Shown here piece by piece: positions 1 to 5,451 of a DNA stretch of 5,572 bases; position 1 is the first letter of the stretch, and each line of letters starts with the position of its first letter. The position numbers and the translations under genes were made by a program. The notes beneath the pieces are model-generated. The model was not told the origin of the DNA, made no database searches, and worked only from the letters and a program-made list of their open reading frames with translations. Location: NCBI GenBank assembly GCA_027064745.1, contig JAMOPD010000398.1, positions 1-5,572 on the forward strand. The letters run 5' to 3'. This DNA is from Thermococcaceae archaeon. GTDB taxonomy: Archaea > Methanobacteriota_B > Thermococci > Thermococcales > Thermococcaceae.

Positions 1-939
1 TCCACGAAGAAGTGGTAGCATTTTGAGATATAAACGCAATCCGACCAGGAGCGCCTGCACGAGCATTCGTTGTCAGCTCTGCATTCACAGAGAAAGCTCT
101 TTGGGCATGGAAACATATCGTACCCCTTGCTTTTGCTTCTTCCTGTGTTAGCCAGACCTCTTGATACATGTAGGTTTCACTGCTGAGGTTTTCAAGCACG
201 CTGGAATACTGAGTGACGTTGAATTCTGAATAGCCAACGGCAGGAATAGGGAGCGAAATCTTAGCCGAAGGCGAATAATGGATGGTCATTAAGTCTGAGG
301 AACTGTTTTTGAATTCTATTGTCACCCAGACCCCATTGATGTTAGATTTAGCGGGCGGGATTAGTATATAGTCGAGATGTTTTGGAGATTCATTTATGGT
401 CTTTCTAAGTCCGAGGCGGAATTCGTGGTAGCCAATCCCAATGGCGTATTTGTAGGAATGACCGCTGGCAAGTATTTTTCTTCCCTTCCACACCAATCGA
501 GCTTAGGTTCCCAAAACGAATAACCGAACACTCCACGACGGATGAGCAGAGTGATAGATTAAGTTGCTTTAGTGTGTTTTCTGGGATCATGAAATTGGAG
601 TAGTCTATAGGCGTTTGATATGTTTCAACGCGTAAGTCTTCCAGTTCATGGCATTTGGATACGGTGTAAATCTTTACCTCTCCAGGTTTATAGAGGACGA
701 ACTGCCATTTTATCGTGTCCCTGACTTTGGTTCCATAAACTCCAATTAGGCCGTATCAGTCACTGAATTGGTGGAAGTATTCTTTGTACACATCATAGCC
801 GTTTAGGTAGTCAATCTCAGGTTTTCCGACATCGTTCAATGAGGGATAACCCTTTGAAATTATTAAGGCTCCGAGAATTAAGAATTAAAAGAATTAAGAG
901 AGCAGGGAGCTTTGGTATCCTTCTTTGTTCACATGTCAT
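1..939 (-). pseudogene. Frameshifted tandem homolog of the 315-residue anchored protein (runs off the window)
   Basis: Three minus-strand frames join into one protein resembling the 315-residue neighbour along almost its whole length. Segment 1: ATG 939, MTCEQRRIPKLPALLILLIL, a membrane anchor. Segment 2 (about 884-480): LGALIISKGYPSLNDVGKPE and onward, broken by TGA at 758-756. Segment 3 (502 to the edge, 167 open codons): for example ILASGHSYKYAIGIGYHEFR. Matching blocks, neighbour/this copy: ELILVYG/GLIGVYG, QWTFVFY/KWQFVLY, TYKTPIDYS/TYQTPIDYS, AINFAEFKRLIL/AIGIGYHEFRLGL, SNDMITVVY/SSDLMTIHY. The copy lacks the region holding the neighbour's four-Cys cluster. The first frameshift equals one extra 7-bp unit in an AGAATTA repeat; the second equals one extra base, possibly in the A5 run at 479-475. 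The start overlaps the neighbour's stop (ATGA). Decay is most likely; sequencing error at repeats could explain the shifts but less easily the TGA. The C-terminus is outside the window. Confidence 0.8.
874..896 (-). repeat. Three AGAATTA 7-bp repeats at a frameshift point
   Basis: On the plus strand AGAATTA occurs at 874-880, 881-887 and 890-896 (the last two separated by AA), inside the membrane-anchor codons of the broken tandem copy. Deleting one 7-bp unit restores the frame exactly and yields the continuous anchor LLILLILGALIISKGYPS. Short direct repeats of a length not divisible by three are prone to replication slippage, so this is the probable cause of the first frameshift. Confidence 0.75.
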
Positions 940-1883
940 CTCGTCCTACACGCTCCCCTTATGTTCTCGTCATTCACCTCAAAGTCGCAGTCTAAGGTTT
1001 CTATCTTTATCGTGCCGTTTTCCAGTTCATAATATACGTAAGGCTGTCCGAGAATTAATTTAAGTCCTGAAAACTCTGGAGATGCCAGTCTTTCGATTGC
1101 AGTTGAAATACTCAGGGAGTAGTTTTCCAGCGAGGTAGGTTTGAGTGGGAGTGATGGTACGTACCCTCTTAGCACTACTCCTGGATAAACTACAGTAATC
1201 ATGTCGTTTGATTTGTTGATTTGAGTTCTGACGATTATGGTTGGAGAGCTAAGGTCCCCGATTTGCCCGTTGGGGAGTATTAAAACTCCCCTGTATACCG
1301 CCGGGCTCTTGGATTCCGCCAGAATCAGCCGTTTAAATTCTGCGAAATTGATTGCAGTAAAGTTAAGGGATCTAAATCCGGACTTCCATTGGTTTCTGAA
1401 GAGTATGTAAACTCCTGGTTTGAGGGTTTGATTTTGTGGAGGATTCGAAAGTCTCACGCCGAGGCTGGAATAGTCAATGGGAGTTTTGTATGTTTTGGAA
1501 ACAACCTGCCATTTTTTCTGCCCGTCTTCCTGTACAATGTACGCATCCACTTTCATGAGCTCTCCCTTTTGCCCTGAATAAAAAACGAACGTCCATTGTG
1601 GTGCTTTTCCATCGCCAAACGTTGAATCATTGCAAATACATGGTGACGACATTGGATGAACATCACAGAGAATCTGCTGGCAGTTTTCAGAACCGTAGAC
1701 AAGGATAAGCTCGGCATCGCTGGCCCAGTTCTGTACCAAAGGTTTAACCTTTGATGCGTAAATCTCAGTGGGGTATGCTGGGTGAGATGTGATTCCCGTT
1801 TTTTCTGGGCTCTGAGTTAGGTAGTACCCACCGAGGATTGCCGAGAAAATGAGAAATAACAAAACAAAGGCAACTCGATTCAT
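936..1883 (-). CDS. N-terminally anchored extracytoplasmic protein of unknown function, four-Cys cluster
   Basis: 315 residues; I do not recognise the family. Residues about 4-21 form one hydrophobic segment (VAFVLLFLIFSAILGGYY) without a lipobox cysteine or clear signal-peptidase site, so it most likely remains as an N-terminal membrane anchor with the rest outside. The ectodomain has a cluster of four cysteines (C68, C73, C82, C84) plus C299 and C312, suggesting disulfides or a metal site, and six N-X-S/T sequons. The rest looks like alternating beta strands. It starts 4 bases after the CGP-CTERM gene behind AGGTGA, and its stop overlaps the start of the next reading frame as ATGA (939-936). 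That next frame encodes a diverged homolog (shared YKTPIDYS/YQTPIDYS and other blocks), so this is the intact member of a tandem pair. A role as partner of the upstream protease is inferred from operon position only. Confidence 0.85.
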   Translation of the reverse strand: MNRVAFVLLFLIFSAILGGYYLTQSPEKTGITSHPAYPTEIYASKVKPLVQNWASDAELILVYGSENCQQILCDVHPMSSPCICNDSTFGDGKAPQWTFVFYSGQKGELMKVDAYIVQEDGQKKWQVVSKTYKTPIDYSSLGVRLSNPPQNQTLKPGVYILFRNQWKSGFRSLNFTAINFAEFKRLILAESKSPAVYRGVLILPNGQIGDLSSPTIIVRTQINKSNDMITVVYPGVVLRGYVPSLPLKPTSLENYSLSISTAIERLASPEFSGLKLILGQPYVYYELENGTIKIETLDCDFEVNDENIRGACRTR

Positions 1884-1893
1884 GGGTTCACCT
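1881..1893 (-). promoter_or_regulatory. Shine-Dalgarno site for the anchored cysteine-cluster gene
   Basis: AGGTGA (1893-1888) contains the TGA stop of the CGP-CTERM gene and is followed after 4 bases (ACCC) by ATG 1883-1881. It repeats the stop-embedded arrangement at 2616-2602, supporting this start and a single polycistronic mRNA. Confidence 0.75.
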
Positions 1894-2604
1894 ATTCACC
1901 CGCTTTATCAGCATGGGAGCTAAAACTAATCCGATTAATACCCCTGGTCCGCAGATTTTGTTTTCTTCTTTTGCTGTGCTTTTGCTTTCAGTTGTTTCCT
2001 TTCCTATCGGTGGTCTGCCAGGATACATCTTGAAGACTGGTTTTCCCCACTTGCAAGTTACGTTAGCTTCGCTCCTCCAGCATTCCAAGGTAATGTACTC
2101 ATCGCACTCTCCAGAACCCTCACAGGCAAACGTGTTTAATGTTATTTTGATGTGGTTCGCCGTGATTACTGCATCCCACCTGCCTATTGAGCTGTTCCAG
2201 TAGCCTCTATTCCATGTTACACCAGAGGATTTCCCAGTAAGATTTGGCAGGTAATTTTGAATACCCCATTGGTATTCCCTGAGAACTTTTGACAGGTTCC
2301 AATCCGAGAGTCTGAAAGGCTTTGGATTCCCGGATTTTCGGAAAAACCCTTCCTTCCATTTTCCTCCCTCATGGTACCTGTTTAAAGTGTGGGTTTCGTT
2401 GTACTCGTAGCCTATGTTAATCCATGTTATTGAGGAATCGTTGAAGGGATTCCACGGTGGGACTCCAGTGAGACTGTATCCCTCGATGTTGATGTAGTAA
2501 ATGGGCCTGTCAATCAAACCGTCCCATACGCTTACACCCTGGGCTAACGGGGCTGAGAGTAATAAGACAAAAGCAAAAATAAAGATCGAAAAGCGAGCCC
2601 TCAT
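1888..2604 (-). CDS. Trp-rich secreted protein with CGP-CTERM surface anchor
   Basis: 238 residues, predicted to be exported and held at the cell surface. Residues 1-23 form a signal peptide (basic MRAR, hydrophobic core, likely cleavage after AQG). The mature part is unusually aromatic, with 11 Trp, and carries six N-X-S/T sequons (N55, N69, N103, N121, N137, N181) and four cysteines (C161, C167, C175, C184) that could form two disulfides. A hydrophilic Lys/Glu/Thr/Ser linker (about 201-216) leads to C218-G-P, a hydrophobic stretch and the tail KRVNR: the CGP-CTERM sorting signal described in Thermococcaceae, where the Cys is thought to be the processing or lipid-attachment site. I recognise no enzymatic fold; the ectodomain may be a binding module. 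The start follows a strong Shine-Dalgarno site, 4 bases after the protease stop, so a functional link with the protease (substrate, inhibitor or docking partner) is plausible but unproven. Confidence 0.85.
   Translation of the reverse strand: MRARFSIFIFAFVLLLSAPLAQGVSVWDGLIDRPIYYINIEGYSLTGVPPWNPFNDSSITWINIGYEYNETHTLNRYHEGGKWKEGFFRKSGNPKPFRLSDWNLSKVLREYQWGIQNYLPNLTGKSSGVTWNRGYWNSSIGRWDAVITANHIKITLNTFACEGSGECDEYITLECWRSEANVTCKWGKPVFKMYPGRPPIGKETTESKSTAKEENKICGPGVLIGLVLAPMLIKRVNR
1891..1953 (-). other. CGP-CTERM sorting/anchor segment
   Basis: Residues 218-238 consist of Cys-Gly-Pro-Gly, a hydrophobic run (VLIGLVLAPMLI) and the basic end KRVNR, preceded by a charged Thr/Ser linker. This three-part layout matches the CGP-CTERM class of archaeal C-terminal signals and is the strongest taxonomic marker in the window. 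Confidence 0.85.
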
Positions 2605-2616
2605 GGAATCACCCCC
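2602..2616 (-). promoter_or_regulatory. Shine-Dalgarno site overlapping the protease stop codon
   Basis: GGGGGTGAT (2616-2608) includes the TGA stop of the protease gene (2611-2609) and lies 4 bases before the ATG at 2604. This fixes the start of the CGP-CTERM gene and implies that its translation is coupled to that of the protease on one mRNA. Confidence 0.8.
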
Positions 2617-5305
2617 AGTTGACTCTCAGGTAATAACCAACGCCTGTGTAGGGGCCAACGCTTGGCACGTAGCCTTCCGGGAGTTCATAGTCAGCCACTC
2701 CATCAAAATTCAGGTCAAGATAAAGCCCAGCGTCGATGTTATAAACCTCATTGTGGCCGAGAGTGTGCCCCGCTGAAAGCAAAGCAAACACGACTTCCCA
2801 CCCAGAGGTCATGTTGCGGGAAGTCCAGTCAATAAGGTACGTTGTCTGCCAGTGAGTGGGCATAATCTGGTGTAGATTAGTTATGTTTTTGGAGGGATTA
2901 TGGTCATTTATTACCTTTGAAAGCCCGTATCCGACCTTTTCTCTCAGTTTTTTGTCGTACTCAACCAGTTCGTTGTAGAACCAGTCATAATCGTTCTTTA
3001 GTGTGGGATGTCCCTTCGTACTCAGTTCCTCTCCTTTCCAGTTCCTGCCCATAACCGTATGGAGCCAGTCGAAGCCTGAAACATGATACTCATTCTGAAG
3101 AACCGAAGCTAAATCCCAATAGCAGAAGCCTTCAAGTGTTCCGTTCTTATCGTGATCCCATGAGAACGGCGCACTGTACTCGTCTCCTACGCCGAAAACA
3201 AAGTGTCCAAGCTCATGGGCTATCCCCCTGTAGTACTGGTCGGGGGTTTTATCTCCAAACTCTCTAAAGAGCAGGATATATCCATTCTCCTTACCATCCA
3301 TGTTCTCCACCCACTTCCAGTACCAGAAACCATTGTATGTGAGTAGAGTATCGTTCTTTGTGTTCCTAATCCGCACCATGTACTTCGTCCATTCTTCACT
3401 GTCCGGCTGGACGTTGTTCGTTATGTTGACTTCAGCTATCATCGCGTACCCGTCGGTGTAGTCATAAATAACTTGGCTCGCCCTCTGGAAGCCCTTGACG
3501 AGCTGGGTGAGATAAGTCTGGTTGGCGTTCCAACCGACAGCAACAGTAAGTTTAATGCCAAGAACATCTCTCAGCGTGGGATTCTTCCCGATGAACAGTT
3601 CAACCGCGTTCGGAACGCCGTCGCCGTCGTAGTCTCCATAGGCGTCGGCTTCAATTAAGCTTTGATGGAAGTCCGGATCGTCTATACCAAACCCATCGGA
3701 AGGGTCGAACCTGTAGATAGAGCCCTCCTTCTCAAGCTCCCCGTTAAGCTCAAGCTCCCTGTAAAACGGGATTCCGTCTTCATCGTTCAGCTTTATGAGG
3801 AACCATATTTCAGCGTCGTCCTCGTCGATGTCTGTTGATGTGGTTACTACGTCCGCAAGTAAAGTTTCCGTCTGCTTTGTCATGTTTGAAGTCTCCACTG
3901 TCGTCTTTGATGTGTCGGTTGTGTTCTCCTCAGTTGTTACATTTCCAAACGTTATAAAGGCCTCATATCCTACGTCTTTCTCTGTTGTAATAGTGAGGTT
4001 GTCTCCCTTGATCGTCTTGTTGCCATAGAACGGCACTTTGATTGATTCATTCTTCAGTTTTATTTTTGAAACCTCTGCATTCCTCTTGTTGATGATGAGT
4101 ACTCTCTTCTTGCTCCCGTCTGGTAGTTCAAGGGTGAAGAGTACTGCCTCTTCGGGATTTGAGTATCTGTAGAGGATTCCACTCTCATGATCCATCAGCT
4201 CTAAGGTCTTTATTCCGTCCCAGCCTTTAACGTCGGTGATGTTTACAACGCTTAAATCGTAGCCGAGGGCCTCAAGCTCATCGTAGTACTTGGAGAAGGG
4301 TTCGGCATCGTATTCTCCGCCGTTCGTGTAGTCCTCCGTCGAATCATCTGCTCCGCTCAGGTGGCCGTAACCGAAGTAATCTTTATGGTCGTTTATGTAG
4401 TCATCACCCCACCACGTGCCGTTCTTGAGACTGAAGAAAAGCTTGGCTACCTTTCCTTCCTCGTTGTTTCCGGGCCTTGGTGAGATATCCATGATTTCGT
4501 CCGGATTATCTGTTATAAACCCTGAATCTCTGTCCACGAGTTTGAGATCTATTTCAACCGTCTCAGCATTGTCAGGAGGGTTAAACCTTAAAACTGCTAC
4601 GGCCTCATTCTGGATGTTCTCAAAGAGGTTGTTCCCTAACATTACCATGTTCTCGACATCTCGGGTATTGTCGGGGAGGTTCTGCTTGAGTGTCTGGGTA
4701 ATAGAATCAGCTTTGAAAGTTGCCTCAATGCGAAAATCCGTGTTCCAGTCTTGGTCATCGTCCTCAGCGGGATCCAGTGCTCTCGCCCTAAAGATATACA
4801 GTTCAATAATGGCATCTCTAAATGGATCAAAATCGTTTGAATCAATGATTCCATCGCCGTCAGTATCCGCGTTGTAGGGGTTTGTTCCGTATCTGAATTC
4901 TGTTTCATCAACCCACCCATCGCAGTCGGAATCCCTCTGGGTTATTAGGGACTCGGATCTCTGAACGGTTTCTCCGAACTTTTCTGTGTAAACGGCTTTT
5001 ACGGTGTGCCCGCTTCCCATTGGTATCTGGGCTTTGAAGTTTAAAACGAACACTTCGTTGGGCTGTATGTCTATGAATTCGCTCCCAACTTCCTCAGAAT
5101 CTATGTAAAGGCTCACTTTGCCGATTCCAGTAAAACCGCCTGCGTTGTAGAGTTTGACCCCAAAGGTTGCCCAGCCATCACACGTTGTTCTCTGCTGTAT
5201 GATGTCTAGGATAATGACCTTAGAGGACGGAAGATCGACGCCAAAGCTGAGGCCTGTTGCCATTGGGAACCCTGAAACTGAGGCAATCAAAACGAAACCC
5301 ACCAC
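2609..5305 (-). CDS. Secreted multidomain zinc metalloprotease with CLCA-like HExxHxxxGxxDE site and calcium-binding loops
   Basis: Predicted extracellular zinc-dependent endopeptidase of 898 residues, counted from GTG 5305. Order: hydrophobic export signal (about 1-18); Ig-like/CARDB-type beta region (about 25-115); two thrombospondin-3/EF-type loops (D125-D133, D147-D155); a large unassigned middle region; Thr/Asn-rich linker (about 455-492); another DxDxDG loop (D558-E569); then the zincin domain (about 582-898). The active site is HELGHFVFGVGDEY, with likely zinc ligands H697, H701 and D708 and general base E698; VMG at 751-753 may be the Met-turn. The H-to-D spacing matches the CLCA family, known as self-cleaving metalloproteases, but here the domain is C-terminal and no vWA domain is apparent. 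Further Ca-type loops are D717-E725 and D864-D872. Fourteen N-X-S/T sequons fit a glycosylated surface protein. No C-terminal anchor is visible. First gene of the operon. GTG 5305 lacks a ribosome binding site and a basic n-region, so the true start is probably upstream across a frameshift. Confidence 0.9.
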   Translation of the reverse strand: MVGFVLIASVSGFPMATGLSFGVDLPSSKVIILDIIQQRTTCDGWATFGVKLYNAGGFTGIGKVSLYIDSEEVGSEFIDIQPNEVFVLNFKAQIPMGSGHTVKAVYTEKFGETVQRSESLITQRDSDCDGWVDETEFRYGTNPYNADTDGDGIIDSNDFDPFRDAIIELYIFRARALDPAEDDDQDWNTDFRIEATFKADSITQTLKQNLPDNTRDVENMVMLGNNLFENIQNEAVAVLRFNPPDNAETVEIDLKLVDRDSGFITDNPDEIMDISPRPGNNEEGKVAKLFFSLKNGTWWGDDYINDHKDYFGYGHLSGADDSTEDYTNGGEYDAEPFSKYYDELEALGYDLSVVNITDVKGWDGIKTLELMDHESGILYRYSNPEEAVLFTLELPDGSKKRVLIINKRNAEVSKIKLKNESIKVPFYGNKTIKGDNLTITTEKDVGYEAFITFGNVTTEENTTDTSKTTVETSNMTKQTETLLADVVTTSTDIDEDDAEIWFLIKLNDEDGIPFYRELELNGELEKEGSIYRFDPSDGFGIDDPDFHQSLIEADAYGDYDGDGVPNAVELFIGKNPTLRDVLGIKLTVAVGWNANQTYLTQLVKGFQRASQVIYDYTDGYAMIAEVNITNNVQPDSEEWTKYMVRIRNTKNDTLLTYNGFWYWKWVENMDGKENGYILLFREFGDKTPDQYYRGIAHELGHFVFGVGDEYSAPFSWDHDKNGTLEGFCYWDLASVLQNEYHVSGFDWLHTVMGRNWKGEELSTKGHPTLKNDYDWFYNELVEYDKKLREKVGYGLSKVINDHNPSKNITNLHQIMPTHWQTTYLIDWTSRNMTSGWEVVFALLSAGHTLGHNEVYNIDAGLYLDLNFDGVADYELPEGYVPSVGPYTGVGYYLRVNWG
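3131..3157 (-). other. EF-hand-type calcium loop beside the active site
   Basis: Residues 717-725 read DHDKNGTLE, a canonical D-x-D-x-N-G-x-x-E calcium loop, only 8 residues after the last residue of the zinc motif. It suggests Ca2+ dependence or heat stabilisation of the catalytic core. The loop also contains the sequon N721-G-T. Confidence 0.65.
3179..3217 (-). other. Zincin active-site motif HExxHxxxGxxDE
   Basis: Codons 697-709 encode HELGHFVFGVGDE. HExxH supplies two zinc-binding histidines and the catalytic glutamate; D708, seven residues after the second histidine, sits where CLCA proteins carry their third ligand (their pattern is HExxHxRWGVFDEY). All expected residues are present, so the enzyme is predicted to be active. 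Confidence 0.9.
3830..3943 (-). other. Thr/Asn-rich, sequon-dense linker inside the protease
   Basis: Residues about 455-492 are rich in Thr, Ser, Glu and Asn, with N-glycosylation sequons at N455, N461 and N474 and few hydrophobic residues until LLADVV. This looks like a flexible glycosylated linker separating the middle region from the calcium loop and catalytic domain. It is also a plausible place for proteolytic processing, which is inference only. Confidence 0.6.
4823..4933 (-). other. Paired thrombospondin type-3/EF-like calcium loops
   Basis: Residues 125-161 contain DSDCDGWVDETE and, 22 residues on, DTDGDGIIDSND, joined by YGTNPYNA. The pattern of a calcium loop, then 'GTNP', then a DTDGDG loop is typical of TSP3 repeats in bacterial and archaeal secreted proteins. 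Such loops bind Ca2+ and stiffen the region between domains. The cysteine at 128 is unusual inside the loop and could pair with C42, the only other cysteine in the N-terminal part. Confidence 0.85.
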
Positions 5306-5330
5306 AATTCCGACGGTTTTTTTGAAGAGA

Positions 5331-5346
5331 CACTTCTTTCACCCCC
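5331..5346 (-). promoter_or_regulatory. Strong Shine-Dalgarno site with a GTG start out of frame with the protease ORF
   Basis: GGGGGTGA at 5346-5339 is followed after 5 bases by GTG at 5333-5331. This is the same arrangement as the start of the next gene (GGGGGTGA, 4 bases, ATG at 2604). However, the GTG at 5333 is one base out of phase with the long ORF: in the ORF frame the codons here read TGA (5341-5339), then AAG, AAG, TGT, and no usable start appears until GTG at 5305. Removing one A from the seven-A run (5323-5317) would join GTG 5333 to the ORF and give the signal peptide MSLQKTVGIVVGFVLIASVS. The site therefore marks the likely true initiation region. Confidence 0.6.
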
Positions 5347-5373
5347 GTTGTTCTCATTTACTTAGGCGTTTTT

Positions 5374-5390
5374 TCATAAAAGTTTTTTGA
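5374..5390 (-). promoter_or_regulatory. Archaeal BRE/TATA-like promoter element for the protease operon
   Basis: On the minus strand TCAAAAAA (5390-5383) is followed directly by CTTTTATGA (5382-5374). This resembles a purine-rich B-recognition element followed by a TATA box bound by archaeal TBP. Initiation about 25 bases downstream of the box centre would fall near 5355-5349, leaving a short leader that contains the GGGGGTGA ribosome binding site at 5346-5339. This spacing fits a promoter for the 898-residue gene and the genes behind it. No operator repeat is evident. It was recognised by eye only. Confidence 0.5.
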
Positions 5391-5431
5391 TTCTGTAATG
5401 GTTCCAAAGAACTGCAAGCAAGGTTAAGATG

Positions 5432-5436
5432 AAAAA
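5432..5436 (-). terminator. Possible oligo-T termination site of the upstream gene
   Basis: A run of five T on the minus strand lies about 16 bases after the TGA of the upstream partial gene and before the promoter-like box of the next gene. Archaeal RNA polymerase can terminate at short oligo-T runs without a hairpin. I see no convincing hairpin here. Five T is short, so this is only a positional suggestion. Confidence 0.2.
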
Positions 5437-5451
5437 CTTTGATGAATGTGT

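Noticed and set aside
405..590. Separate 61-codon minus-strand gene starting MIPENTLKQL
   Set aside because: It is an internal piece of the broken tandem homolog: the same frame continues upstream through TYQTPIDYSNF, which matches the intact neighbour, and its end (after about 480) is an out-of-frame tail.
839..1063. 74-codon plus-strand ORF rich in Arg and Leu
   Set aside because: Antisense to the end of the 315-residue gene and the start of the tandem copy; composition results from the AGAATTA repeats and complementary codons.
1913..2203. 96-codon plus-strand ORF with a hydrophobic start
   Set aside because: Antisense to the CGP-CTERM gene; its hydrophobic start is the complement of the C-terminal anchor of that gene.
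2753..2767. HTLGH at residues 847-851 of the protease as a second zinc site
   Set aside because: It resembles HExxH but lacks the catalytic Glu and any third-ligand pattern; the complete motif at 697-709 explains the activity, so this is probably chance.
4416..4877. 153-codon plus-strand ORF
   Set aside because: It lies entirely antisense to the protease coding sequence, has Ser-rich shadow composition, and shows no ribosome site; the protease frame on the other strand has clear domains here.
4642..4920. 92-codon minus-strand ORF inside the protease gene
   Set aside because: An alternative frame of the protease across the calcium-loop region; no Shine-Dalgarno site, and the protease frame shows recognisable TSP3 motifs there.
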